DNA of 64,000 nt from Streptomyces sp. 35G-GA-8 (GTDB lineage: Bacteria > Actinomycetota > Actinomycetes > Streptomycetales > Streptomycetaceae), in contig NZ_JAMHJQ010000009.1 of assembly GCF_023534745.1 (NCBI RefSeq), forward strand, positions 62,001-126,000. Direction: 5' to 3'. The number at the start of each line of letters is the position of its first letter. Positions within the stretch are counted from its first letter, which is position 1. The translations under genes were made by a program, and so were the position numbers. Positions 50,339 through 58,560 of the stretch are shown here, piece by piece. Below the pieces are notes generated by a model. It was not told the DNA's origin and searched no databases. It saw nothing but the letters and a program-made list of their open reading frames with translations.

Positions 50339-51127
50339 TCAGGGGGCGGGCGGCGCCGATCGCCCCTCCGGGGCCCCGGAGGGGCCTCCCCAGTGGAACA
50401 GCGCCATGGCCACGCTGGTGGCGAGGTTGTAGCTGGACACCTGCGGCCGCATCGGGAGCGACAGCAGCTTGGTGGCCCGGCTCCGGACGGCCGCCGAGAG
50501 CCCGTGCCGCTCGGAGCCGAAGGCGAGCAGCGCGTCATCGGGGATGGTCATGGACCGGATGTCGTCGCCCTCCGGATCCAGGGCGTACAGCGGTCCCGGA
50601 GGGAAGTCATCGGGAGAAAGCCGCTCCACGGCGGTGGCGAAGTGGAGCCCGGCGCCGGCGCGTACGGCGTTCGCGTGCCAGGGGTCCATATCGCCGGTCG
50701 TGATCACACCGGTCGCCCCGAACCCGGCGGCGAGCCGGACGACGGCCCCGACATTTCCCAGATTGCGAGGGTTGTCGAGGATGACGAGGGGTGACGGACG
50801 GGGCAGCGCCGACAGCGCGTCCAGGTTGGTCCCGCGATCGCGTCTGACCGCCAGAGCGGCGATCTGCGTGGCATGCACGCGCGGCACCAGTTCCCGCAGG
50901 ACGTGGGCCGGTATCTCAACGACTGATTCCTTGATCGCGTCGGTCACGTCGTCGGCGAGTTCGGCCGCCAGAGCCAGCGCGGATTCCTTGTCGCTCGTGA
51001 CCGCGGACCGTACGTCCGCCCCGAACCGGAGCGCGTGTTTCAGCGCATGGAAGCCGTCGAGCACCACCAGGTCGGGGCCGGCCTCGCGCCACTGCCGTAC
51101 GGCACGGGCGGCCTCAGCGTCGTTCAT
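50339..51127 (-). CDS. SpoU/TrmH-family RNA 2'-O-methyltransferase
   Basis: 262-residue SPOUT methyltransferase. An N-terminal substrate-binding domain (about 15-105) precedes the knotted SAM-binding domain with motif 1 NPRNLGNVGAVVRLAAGFG, motif 2 LLAFGSERHGLS and motif 3 LPMRPQVSSYNLATSVAMAL. It methylates a ribose in rRNA or tRNA; the target is not predictable. Start is ATG 51127. It has no functional link to the paa genes it separates. Confidence 0.9.
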   Translation of the reverse strand: MNDAEAARAVRQWREAGPDLVVLDGFHALKHALRFGADVRSAVTSDKESALALAAELADDVTDAIKESVVEIPAHVLRELVPRVHATQIAALAVRRDRGTNLDALSALPRPSPLVILDNPRNLGNVGAVVRLAAGFGATGVITTGDMDPWHANAVRAGAGLHFATAVERLSPDDFPPGPLYALDPEGDDIRSMTIPDDALLAFGSERHGLSAAVRSRATKLLSLPMRPQVSSYNLATSVAMALFHWGGPSGAPEGRSAPPAP

Positions 51128-51179
51128 CGCCTCAGAGTACGGCGTGCCCGCGGTGACCAGGCGGTTCGCGGGCCGTCGC

Positions 51180-52517
51180 TCATCCGACGAGGGTCCGGGG
51201 CTGGTCAGGGCTCTCGCTCCGTTGCTCCGGCAGCGGATTGCCCGTCCGAAGGAAGAACCGGCCCCACAGACCCGAGACCCGGCCGCCGAGCCATCGCAGG
51301 AAGTTCGTCGGCAGGAACACCGCGTCGGCGGCGATCATCGCGAGCGAGAAGAACGGCAGTCCGAGCAGCACGGCGATGCCCGCGTGCTCCAGCATCATCG
51401 CGACCAGCAGCACATTCTTCACACGGCGGTTGAAGAGCGTGAACGGAAAGGCGACCTGCACGATGACCGTGCCGTAGCTGAGCAGCATCACCATGACGCC
51501 GCTGGTGGCGAGCAGTCCGGAGAGATCCGGCAGGGGCGAGAAATAGTCGAGCTTGAGCGGGTAGTACAGCGCCGTGCCGTCCTGCCAGCGCGAGCCCTGG
51601 ATCTTGTACCAGCCGGCCGTGGCGTATACGAGACAGACCTCCGCCATGATCACGGCGAGTCCGGCATTGTGGACAAGGTTGGCGACGACATCGAGCAGGG
51701 CGCGGGGCTCGCCGTCCGGCGCGTACCGGTTCGCCGCCCACCACAGGCCCTGCGCGGCCCAGAGGCCCCAGAACAGGATCAGCATCCACAGCTCTACATG
51801 GACCCGGTCCAGCGATGTGCCGACAACGAGGAGCCCGCCGAGAACGACCCACAGGACCGGTCCGACGCGGTCCGGTACGGCGCGGTCCGGCCGCACACTG
51901 TCCGGTACGGCGCTCTCCGGCGCGACACCGTCCGGCGCGGCACCGTCCGGCGCGGCACCGGTCGCCTTGCGGGCGGCACGCCTGGCGCGTCTGGCGTCCA
52001 GCGACCAGACCTGACCGCACCTCGTCAGCACCAGATAGATCGCGATCAGATGAATGATGTTGTCGCCGCCGTCGCCCATGAAGATGGAGCGGTTCTGCAG
52101 CGACAGCACGCCGAACATGAACACCACGGACATCGTGCGGGTGCGCCAGCCGACCATCAGCAGCGCGCTGGACAGCATGGCTATGGCGAACACGATCTCG
52201 AACCACACCGTGCTGTCCGACCACATCAGCCCGGTGAAGGCACCGTTCTTGGCGATCAACTGCTGGGCGATCTCCCAGCCCCACGGGGCGTCGGGCCCGT
52301 ACATCTCACGGCGGTGGGGCAGCTCGCGCACCAGGAAGAGCAGCCAGGTGCCGGCGAACCCGATCCGGACGACGGCGCTCTGGTACCGGCCGAGAGGGCG
52401 CGCGGTGACGCGCTGGATACCGCCGGCGACCCAGCGGTCGAAGGTGACCCGCTTCCCGGTCAGGCCGCCCGGCCCGAGGGACCGGCCGCCCCGCTGACGC
52501 TCGAATCGCTCGCTCAC
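51180..52517 (-). CDS. HTTM-domain membrane protein (vitamin K gamma-carboxylase-like)
   Basis: 445-residue polytopic protein with the horizontally transferred transmembrane (HTTM) domain. Typical segments are RIGFAGTWLLFLVRELPHR, GDGGDNIIHLIAIYLVLTRC, ATAGWYKIQGSRWQDGTALYY (shortened form seen at about 310-335) and LEHAGIAVLLGLPFFSLAMI. Relatives range from eukaryotic carboxylases to small bacterial membrane proteins; activity here is unknown. A hydrophilic loop (about 185-220) holds APDG/APES-type pentapeptide repeats from a 15-bp minisatellite (51862-51960). GTG 52517 overlaps the DUF5819 stop and has GGAGG upstream. Confidence 0.85.
   Translation of the reverse strand: MSERFERQRGGRSLGPGGLTGKRVTFDRWVAGGIQRVTARPLGRYQSAVVRIGFAGTWLLFLVRELPHRREMYGPDAPWGWEIAQQLIAKNGAFTGLMWSDSTVWFEIVFAIAMLSSALLMVGWRTRTMSVVFMFGVLSLQNRSIFMGDGGDNIIHLIAIYLVLTRCGQVWSLDARRARRAARKATGAAPDGAAPDGVAPESAVPDSVRPDRAVPDRVGPVLWVVLGGLLVVGTSLDRVHVELWMLILFWGLWAAQGLWWAANRYAPDGEPRALLDVVANLVHNAGLAVIMAEVCLVYATAGWYKIQGSRWQDGTALYYPLKLDYFSPLPDLSGLLATSGVMVMLLSYGTVIVQVAFPFTLFNRRVKNVLLVAMMLEHAGIAVLLGLPFFSLAMIAADAVFLPTNFLRWLGGRVSGLWGRFFLRTGNPLPEQRSESPDQPRTLVG
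51862..51960. repeat. In-frame 15-bp minisatellite in the HTTM gene
   Basis: Units such as CACCGTCCGGCGCGG at 51926-51940 and 51941-51955 are identical. Degenerate copies extend left to about 51862. It encodes a variable cytoplasmic or periplasmic loop. Confidence 0.75.
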
Positions 52518-53221
52518 TCGCCCGCCTCCGTACGGCCGTTCTGTACGCCGCCGGGAAGATCGGACGCGTTCACCGTCCACCAGGGGAAGACCCGGTAGAA
52601 CGGCCGCGTATTGACCTTCTCCTTGCTCCAGGAGGGGGCCGCGATGGCGGTCGTGGCGGACCTGAGCTGGAGGCGCTCCACGGAACCGCCCAGATCGTGG
52701 TCCTCCAGGCGCAGCATCACTATGCGGCGGATATAGCTTTCGGAGAGCTGCCCGCGCAGACCATTGGGACGGTTCTTGTTGTCGCGCGATCCGACGAAGA
52801 AGTCCCAGCCGCGGCGCAGCTGGTTCTGGTCGACATGGCTGGGCAGGAGATTGCCGCGGATGGCCGCTCCGTCCTCGGCGGAGAGGTTGATCCAGTCGGT
52901 GGTCCTGCGCGCGCCTTCGGGGGTCTCGACCTCGGCGCGCGCCTCGACGGCGACATTCTGCTGGAGCGGGTTGGGCGCGAAGAGCTTCCAGTTCTGTTCG
53001 AACTCGGGGTAGATCCACCCGTCGACGGTCTCGCCGTGCTGCTTGGTGAGCGTGTTGGACGGGGCGACATGCAGGAACACCATGGCCACATGAGTGCAGG
53101 CCAGCACCCCGATGACCGCCAGGGCGACGGCGGCCACCAGCTGGTAGCGCAAGGAGAGGCCGGCTATCCCCGCGCCCGGCGGTGGCCCGGCCGGCACACC
53201 CTCGTCGTCGTACGAATCCAT
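52514..53221 (-). CDS. DUF5819 family membrane-anchored protein
   Basis: 235 residues. A short cytoplasmic leader and one membrane helix (about 27-50, YQLVAAVALAVIGVLACTHVAMVFL) are followed by an external domain. That domain contains YPEFEQNWKLFAPNPLQQNV and TDWINLSAEDG, the DUF5819 signature, and RPFYRVFPWWTVNAS. DUF5819 proteins are regularly encoded beside HTTM proteins, as here with a 4-base overlap, so the two very likely form a membrane complex of unknown activity. ATG 53221 (MDSYDDEGVPAG) fits the family; an upstream in-frame extension to 53296 is unlikely. Confidence 0.82.
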   Translation of the reverse strand: MDSYDDEGVPAGPPPGAGIAGLSLRYQLVAAVALAVIGVLACTHVAMVFLHVAPSNTLTKQHGETVDGWIYPEFEQNWKLFAPNPLQQNVAVEARAEVETPEGARRTTDWINLSAEDGAAIRGNLLPSHVDQNQLRRGWDFFVGSRDNKNRPNGLRGQLSESYIRRIVMLRLEDHDLGGSVERLQLRSATTAIAAPSWSKEKVNTRPFYRVFPWWTVNASDLPGGVQNGRTEAGE

Positions 53222-53253
53222 CCCGCCCCGATCCCCGTTGGTGCCACAGTCAG

Positions 53254-53262
53254 TTATCCACA
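53254..53262 (+). promoter_or_regulatory. DnaA-box-like 9-mer
   Basis: TTATCCACA, the classical DnaA box, in the divergent region between DUF5819 and paaA. Confidence 0.35.
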
Positions 53263-53308
53263 GCGGTTGACACCCTACGGGCCGCCGACTCACCATTGAA
53301 GTCCATGA

Positions 53309-53322
53309 ACCGAACGATCGGT
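53309..53322. promoter_or_regulatory. PaaR-like TetR operator upstream of paaABCDE
   Basis: ACCGAACGATCGGT, with an extra CGGT directly after it, 16 bases before the paaA ATG. It is the same palindrome as at 48423-48436 in the opposite orientation; its position would overlap the promoter or RBS, as expected for repression. Confidence 0.78.
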
Positions 53323-53337
53323 CGGTAGGGGGTCCGG

Positions 53338-54363
53338 ATGACGGCAGTGACCGCGGGGACAGCTGCGGAGGCGACGATGGAGACGACGGCGGAGGGGTTC
53401 GAGGCGGCGTTCGACGCCGCGGTGGCCGCCGAGGAGCGCATCGAGCCGCGCGACTGGATGCCCGAGGCGTACCGTGCCTCGCTGGTCCGCCAGATCGCTC
53501 AGCACGCCCACTCCGAGATCATCGGCATGCAGCCGGAGGCGAACTGGATCTCGCGCGCGCCGTCGCTGCGCCGCAAGGCGATCCTGATGGCGAAGGTGCA
53601 GGACGAGGCGGGACACGGGCTGTATCTCTACAGCGCGGCCGAGACACTGGGCACCGGCCGCGAGGAGCTGCTCGACAAGCTCCACACCGGCCGCCAGAAG
53701 TACTCCTCGATCTTCAACTATCCGACGCTGACCTGGGCCGATGTCGGCGCGATCGGCTGGCTTGTGGACGGCGCGGCGATCACGAACCAGGTGCCGCTGT
53801 GCCGCTGCTCGTACGGCCCGTACGCCCGCGCGATGGTCCGGATCTGCAAGGAGGAGTCCTTCCATCAGCGGCAGGGGTACGAGCTGCTGCTCGCGCTCAG
53901 CAACGGGACCCCGGCGCAGCACGAGATGGCACAGGACGCGGTGAACCGCTGGTGGTGGCCCTCGCTGATGATGTTCGGGCCGCCGGACGATGAATCGGCC
54001 CACTCCGCGCAGTCCATGGCCTGGAAGATCAAGCGGCACTCCAACGACGAGCTGCGCCAGCGTTTCGTGGACATCTGCGTCCCGCAGGCCGAGGCCCTCG
54101 GGCTGGTCCTCCCCGACCCGGATCTCCGGTGGAACGAGGAGCGGGGCAGGCATGACTTCGGCGCCATCGACTGGTCCGAGTTCCGCGAGGTCCTGAAGGG
54201 GAACGGCCCCTGCAACGAACAGCGCCTCACCCAGCGCCGCCGGGCGCACGAAGAGGGTGCCTGGGTACGGGACGCGGCGGCGGCGTACGCGACGAAGCGC
54301 GACGCCGGCGACGCCCCGGCCGACGGCGACGACAGGGTCCGGATGATGGAGGCGACGGCATGA
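53338..54363 (+). CDS. paaA: 1,2-phenylacetyl-CoA epoxidase, catalytic subunit PaaA
   Basis: 341-residue di-iron oxygenase subunit that epoxidises the aromatic ring of phenylacetyl-CoA. The four-helix ferritin-like core has the iron ligands Glu90/His93 in VQDEAGHG and a second pair in [13 protein letters not shown]. Also conserved are [15 protein letters not shown] and [20 protein letters not shown]. The C-terminal ~25 residues are variable. First gene of a tightly overlapping paaABCDE operon. ATG 53338 follows a GGGGG stretch. Confidence 0.95.
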   Translation: MTAVTAGTAAEATMETTAEGFEAAFDAAVAAEERIEPRDWMPEAYRASLVRQIAQHAHSEIIGMQPEANWISRAPSLRRKAILMAKVQDEAGHGLYLYSAAETLGTGREELLDKLHTGRQKYSSIFNYPTLTWADVGAIGWLVDGAAITNQVPLCRCSYGPYARAMVRICKEESFHQRQGYELLLALSNGTPAQHEMAQDAVNRWWWPSLMMFGPPDDESAHSAQSMAWKIKRHSNDELRQRFVDICVPQAEALGLVLPDPDLRWNEERGRHDFGAIDWSEFREVLKGNGPCNEQRLTQRRRAHEEGAWVRDAAAAYATKRDAGDAPADGDDRVRMMEATA

Positions 54364-54650
54364 GCGAATCGACCGACTGGCCGCTGTGGGAGGTGTTCGT
54401 ACGCTCCCGCCGCGGGCTGTCCCACACCCACGCGGGAAGCCTGCACGCGCCGGACGCGGAGATGGCTCTCCGCAACGCCCGCGATCTCTACACCCGGCGC
54501 AACGAAGGGGTGTCGATCTGGGTCGTCCCCTCCTCGGCGATCACCGCATCCTCCCCCGACGAGAAGGACCCGTTCTTCGCGTCGGCCGCAGACAAGCCGT
54601 ACCGGCACCCGACCTTCTACGAGATCCCGGAAGGGGTGAAGCACCTGTGA
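54360..54650 (+). CDS. paaB: 1,2-phenylacetyl-CoA epoxidase, subunit PaaB
   Basis: 96-residue accessory subunit with the family pattern [41 protein letters not shown] and [14 protein letters not shown]. It bridges PaaAC heterodimers in the epoxidase. The start overlaps the paaA stop (ATGA). Confidence 0.95.
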   Translation: MSESTDWPLWEVFVRSRRGLSHTHAGSLHAPDAEMALRNARDLYTRRNEGVSIWVVPSSAITASSPDEKDPFFASAADKPYRHPTFYEIPEGVKHL

Positions 54651-55393
54651 GCGACGCGACTGCGAGCGACGCGGCGGTGACGGCCCCGCCCCGGACCGCG
54701 GCCCTCGCGCTCGGCGACGACGCGCTGGTGCTCTCGCACCGGCTGGGGGAGTGGGCGGGACACGCGCCCGTCCTGGAGGAGGAGGTCGCGCTCGCCAATA
54801 TCGCGCTGGATCTGCTCGGACAGGCGCGGATCCTGCTCTCCCTCGTCGGGGACGAGGACGAGCTGGCCTATCTGCGCGAGGAGCGGGCCTTCCGCAATCT
54901 CCAGCTGGTCGAGCAGCCCAACGGCGACTTCGCGCACACGATCGCGCGCCAGCTCTACTTCTCCACCTATCAGCTCTTCCTGTACCAGCGGCTGGCCGCC
55001 GGGGACAGCGCCTTCACCGGTCTCGCGGCCAAGGCCGTCAAGGAGGTCGCGTACCACCAGGACCACGCCGAGCACTGGACACTGCGGCTCGGCGACGGCA
55101 CGGCCGAGAGCCATGAGCGGATGGCGCGGGCCTGCGAGACGCTGTGGCGGTTCACCGGCGAGATGTTCGAGCCGGTGGAGGGCCTGGACGTCGACTGGCC
55201 CGCTCTGGAGGCCAGTTGGCTCGATTCCATCACCGGCGTGCTTCAGCGGGCGACGCTGACGCTCCCGGAGGGCCCCCGCTCCGGCGCCTGGCGGGCGGGC
55301 GCGGGCCGGCAGGGGCTGCACACGGAGCCGTTCGGGCCGATGCTCGCCGAGATGCAGCATCTGCACCGCAGCCACCCGGGGGCGTCATGGTGA
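54647..55393 (+). CDS. paaC: 1,2-phenylacetyl-CoA epoxidase, structural subunit PaaC
   Basis: 248-residue ferritin-like partner of PaaA that lacks the complete iron site. Motifs are LSHRLGEWAGHAPVLEEEVA, ALDLLGQARILLSLVGDEDE, KEVAYHQDHAEHWTLRLGDG and MFGPMLAEMQ-like FGPMLAEMQHLHRSHPGASW at the end. GTG 54647 overlaps the paaB stop. Confidence 0.94.
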   Translation: MSDATASDAAVTAPPRTAALALGDDALVLSHRLGEWAGHAPVLEEEVALANIALDLLGQARILLSLVGDEDELAYLREERAFRNLQLVEQPNGDFAHTIARQLYFSTYQLFLYQRLAAGDSAFTGLAAKAVKEVAYHQDHAEHWTLRLGDGTAESHERMARACETLWRFTGEMFEPVEGLDVDWPALEASWLDSITGVLQRATLTLPEGPRSGAWRAGAGRQGLHTEPFGPMLAEMQHLHRSHPGASW

Positions 55394-55965
55394 CCGGCAC
55401 GGGCTCCCGGCCCACCGCCGCGCCCGCCACCCCGCCGGCTTCGGGCGCTGAGCCTCCACCGGGCGGGGGCGAGACGCGCCCGACCGCGCTGGAGACCGAG
55501 TTGCGCGCGCTCGCCGGGGCGGTGCCCGACCCCGAGCTGCCGGTGCTGACGCTGGAGGAGCTGGGGGTGCTGCGTGCGGTCGAGGTGCGGGGCCCCGGCA
55601 AGGTCCGGGTCGAGCTGACCCCGACCTATACGGGCTGCCCGGCGATCGAGACGATGTCGGAGGACATCGAGCGCGTGCTGCGTGACCGCGGAATACCGGA
55701 CGTCTCGGTCGTCACGGTCCTCTCCCCGGCCTGGTCGACGGATGACATCAGCGCCGAGGGCCGGCGCAAGCTCGCCGAGTTCGGCATAGCCCCGCCCCGC
55801 CCGGTCGCGGCGGACGGGCCCGTACCGCTCTCGCTCTCGATCCGCTGCCCGCACTGCGGCTCGACCGACACCGAGCTGCTGAGCAGGTTCTCCTCCACCG
55901 CGTGCAAGGCGCTGCGCCGCTGCGCGGCCTGCCGTGAACCGTTCGACCACTTCAAGGAGTTGTAG
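55387..55965 (+). CDS. paaD: Phenylacetate epoxidase maturation protein PaaD
   Basis: 192 residues. A Pro/Thr/Gly-rich leader (1-40) precedes an MIP18/DUF59 domain (about 42-120, VPDPELPVLTLEELGVLR and TPTYTGCPAIETM). A C-terminal zinc-ribbon-like region follows, with CPHCGS, TACKALRRCAACRE. PaaD is thought to assist iron or Fe-S assembly of the epoxidase. ATG 55387 or GTG 55390, both overlapping the paaC stop. Confidence 0.93.
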   Translation: MVTGTGSRPTAAPATPPASGAEPPPGGGETRPTALETELRALAGAVPDPELPVLTLEELGVLRAVEVRGPGKVRVELTPTYTGCPAIETMSEDIERVLRDRGIPDVSVVTVLSPAWSTDDISAEGRRKLAEFGIAPPRPVAADGPVPLSLSIRCPHCGSTDTELLSRFSSTACKALRRCAACREPFDHFKEL

Positions 55966-57030
55966 ATGTTCCATCCGCTCCGGGTCAGCGAGGTCGAGCC
56001 GCTCACGGACGACGCGGTGACCGTCACCTTCGCCGTCCCGCCCGAGCTGCGCGCGTCCTTCCGGCACATCCCCGGCCAGCACATCGCCCTGCGCCGTATC
56101 GACGGCCAGGGCGAGGAGATCCGGCGTACGTACTCGATCTGCGCGCCCGCCGGAGCCGACCCCGTACTGCGGGTGGGGATCCGGCTGGTCGAGGGAGGTG
56201 AGTTCTCGACATACGCCCTCAAGGAACTCGCCGTGGGCGACGTGGTCGACGTCATGGAGCCGACAGGCCGTTTCACGCTGGAGCCGCGTGCCGGACACTT
56301 CGCGGCGGTCGTCGGCGGCAGCGGCATCACGCCGGTGCTGTCGATCGCGGCCACCCTGCTCGCGCGGGAGCCCGGTGCCCGGTTCTGTCTGGTCCGCAGT
56401 GACAGGACCGTCGCGTCCACGATGTTCCTGGAGGAGGTCGCCGACCTCAAGGACCGCTATCCGGAGCGGTTTCAGCTGGTCAGCGTGGTCTCCCGGGAGG
56501 AACAGCAGGCCGGTCTGCCGTCCGGCCGGCTGGACCGGGAGCGGCTGACCGATCTGCTGCCCGCGCTGCTGCCGGTCGCCGAGGTCGACGGATGGTTCCT
56601 CTGCGGCCCGCTGGGTCTGGTGGTCGGCGCCGAACGGGCGCTGCGCGGTCTCGGGGTGGCCCGTGACCGTATCCACCAGGAGATCTTCCATGTCGACGAC
56701 GCGGTGACCATGACCACCCCGGCGCCCGGCACGGCGAGCGCGCCGGTCCCCGCGCACAGCACGCTCACCGCGACCCTCGACGGCCGCTCGGGCAGCTGGC
56801 CGGTCAGGGACGGGGACTCGCTGCTGGAGACCGTGCTGCGCAGCCGCGCGGACGCGCCGTACGCGTGCAAGGGCGGGGTCTGCGGGACCTGCCGGGCGTT
56901 CCTGGTCTCGGGCGAGGTCAGGATGGACCGCAACTTCGCGCTCGAACCGGAAGAGACGGAAGCGGGCTATGTGCTGGCCTGCCAGTCCCATCCGGCCACC
57001 GCGGAAGTGGAGTTGGACTTCGACCGCTGA
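55966..57030 (+). CDS. paaE: Phenylacetyl-CoA epoxidase reductase PaaE
   Basis: 354-residue flavoprotein that passes electrons from NADPH to the PaaAC centre. An FAD-binding barrel covers about 1-105 (GQHIALRRI, RRTYSICAP) and an NAD(P) domain about 110-235 (VVGGSGITPVLSIAATLL). The C-terminal plant-type 2Fe-2S ferredoxin domain has CKGGVCGTC and a late LACQSHP Cys. Its ATG directly follows the paaD TAG stop with no gap. A hairpin follows the gene, ending the operon. Confidence 0.95.
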   Translation: MFHPLRVSEVEPLTDDAVTVTFAVPPELRASFRHIPGQHIALRRIDGQGEEIRRTYSICAPAGADPVLRVGIRLVEGGEFSTYALKELAVGDVVDVMEPTGRFTLEPRAGHFAAVVGGSGITPVLSIAATLLAREPGARFCLVRSDRTVASTMFLEEVADLKDRYPERFQLVSVVSREEQQAGLPSGRLDRERLTDLLPALLPVAEVDGWFLCGPLGLVVGAERALRGLGVARDRIHQEIFHVDDAVTMTTPAPGTASAPVPAHSTLTATLDGRSGSWPVRDGDSLLETVLRSRADAPYACKGGVCGTCRAFLVSGEVRMDRNFALEPEETEAGYVLACQSHPATAEVELDFDR

Positions 57031-57035
57031 GCCAT

Positions 57036-57060
57036 CGGTGACCGGGCGAGCCGGTCACCG
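57036..57060 (+). terminator. Terminator hairpin of the paaABCDE operon
   Basis: Perfect 10-bp stem CGGTGACCGG / CCGGTCACCG with a 5-base loop, six bases past the paaE stop. Confidence 0.85.
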
Positions 57061-57109
57061 GCTCACCCCCGGGCTCGCTCCCGGCCCTGGAAGGGCCCTG
57101 AGGCGGGTC

Positions 57110-57454
57110 TCAGAGGACGAACGCCGGGCTGCCGTTGTCGGTGACCATCGGACGCCCGGCGCCGTCCCAGGCGAGCATCCCGCCGTCCACGTTCACCGCG
57201 TCGACGCCCTGCTGGACCAGATACTGGGTGACCTGGGCGGACCGGCCGCCGACCCGACACATCACATAGGCCCGGCGGCCCTCGGCGACCGCCTCGGTCA
57301 CCTCTCCGAAGCGGGCCACGAAGTCGCTCATCGGGACATGCAGCGCGCCCTCGACATGACCGGCCGCCCACTCGTCGTTCTCCCGGACGTCCAGCACCAG
57401 GCCGTCGGCCGGGATCGCCGCGACGTCGACCGAGGGCAGCGGGGCGAAGTTCAT
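57110..57454 (-). CDS. Rhodanese-like domain protein
   Basis: 114-residue single-domain sulfurtransferase-type protein. Motifs are GLVLDVRENDEWAAGHVEGA, LHVPMSDF and the active-site loop CRVGGRS with the persulfide-forming Cys. It may move sulfane sulfur or detoxify; no partner gene is adjacent. Start is ATG 57454. Confidence 0.9.
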   Translation of the reverse strand: MNFAPLPSVDVAAIPADGLVLDVRENDEWAAGHVEGALHVPMSDFVARFGEVTEAVAEGRRAYVMCRVGGRSAQVTQYLVQQGVDAVNVDGGMLAWDGAGRPMVTDNGSPAFVL

Positions 57455-57652
57455 GAGTAGTGCCTTCTCTCGTTCGTGACCGGGGCGGGCGGAGCCCCGG
57501 ATCGGGGCAAGGACCCCGACCGGGACCAGCTCAGGACCAGCTCAGGACCGGCACCGGATGAGGACCAGGGCCAGGCCTGGGACTGGAACCGACACCGGGC
57601 CCGCGGGCTGCCGACCGGATCAGCGGGCTCCCGACCGGAAGCTCCGAAAAAC

Positions 57653-58507
57653 CTACTCCACCAGCCTGGCGAGTTCCGTCTCACGCTCGGAGACCTCCGC
57701 GAGCAACTGCTCGGCGATCTCTTCCAGCAGCCGGTCCGGGTCGTCCGGCGCCATCCTGAGCATCGCGCCGATCGCGCTCTCCTCCAACTCCTTGGCGACC
57801 ACCGTCAGCATCTCCTTGCGCTGCGCCAGCCACTCCAGCCGGGCATAGAGCTCCTCGCTCTCGCTCAGCCGGGGCGCCTGTGTCTCCGGCCCCGCCGCCC
57901 ATTCCGCCACCAGTTCCTGGAGCAGCGGCTCGTCCCCGCGCCCATAGGCGGCATTGACGCGTGTGAGGAATTCCTCACACCGTGCCCGCTCCTTCTCGTC
58001 CTGCGCCAGATCCGGATGCGCCTTGCGCACCAGTTCGCGATAGAGCTTGCGGGCCTCGTCGCTCGGCCTGACCCGCTTGGGCGGTCGCACCGGCTGATCC
58101 GTCAGCATGGCCGCCGCCTCCGGCGACAGGCCGTCGGAGTCGAGCCAGTCGTGGAACAGCTCCTCCACGCCCGGCATCGGCTGCACCAGCGCACGGGCCT
58201 CGCGCGCCTTGCGCAGATCCTCGGGGTCTCCGGTGCGCGCCGCACGGGCCTCGGCGATCATCGCGTCCAGCTCGTCGAGCCGGGCATACATCGGGCCGAG
58301 CCGCTGGTGGTGCAGGCGGGAGAAGTTCTCCACCTCGATCCGGAAGGTCTCCAGCGCGATCTCGAACTCGATCAGCGCCTGCTCAGCGGCGCGCACGGCC
58401 GTCTCCAGCCGGGCCTCCGGACGCGGCGCCGCCCCCGCGTCCGGCGCGTCTCGTACGTCCTGCTCGTCGTCGTTTCGGATCGTCGGCTCCCCAGGGGCGT
58501 CGTGCAT
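57653..58507 (-). CDS. J-domain (DnaJ-like) coiled-coil protein
   Basis: 284 residues. An N-terminal acidic leader is followed by a helical, probably coiled-coil region (about 35-110, with EQALIEFEIALETFRIEVEN and YARLDELDAMIAEARAA). A J-domain follows (about 150-200, KLYRELVRKAHPDLAQDE with the HPD motif). A second helical region ends at TELARLVE. It probably recruits DnaK to an unknown client. ATG 58507, or GTG 58510 just upstream. Confidence 0.82.
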   Translation of the reverse strand: MHDAPGEPTIRNDDEQDVRDAPDAGAAPRPEARLETAVRAAEQALIEFEIALETFRIEVENFSRLHHQRLGPMYARLDELDAMIAEARAARTGDPEDLRKAREARALVQPMPGVEELFHDWLDSDGLSPEAAAMLTDQPVRPPKRVRPSDEARKLYRELVRKAHPDLAQDEKERARCEEFLTRVNAAYGRGDEPLLQELVAEWAAGPETQAPRLSESEELYARLEWLAQRKEMLTVVAKELEESAIGAMLRMAPDDPDRLLEEIAEQLLAEVSERETELARLVE

Positions 58508-58560
58508 CACCCGTCCAGCGTAAGGGCGAACCGCGGCGGCCCCCGCCCCGTCCCGGGCCG

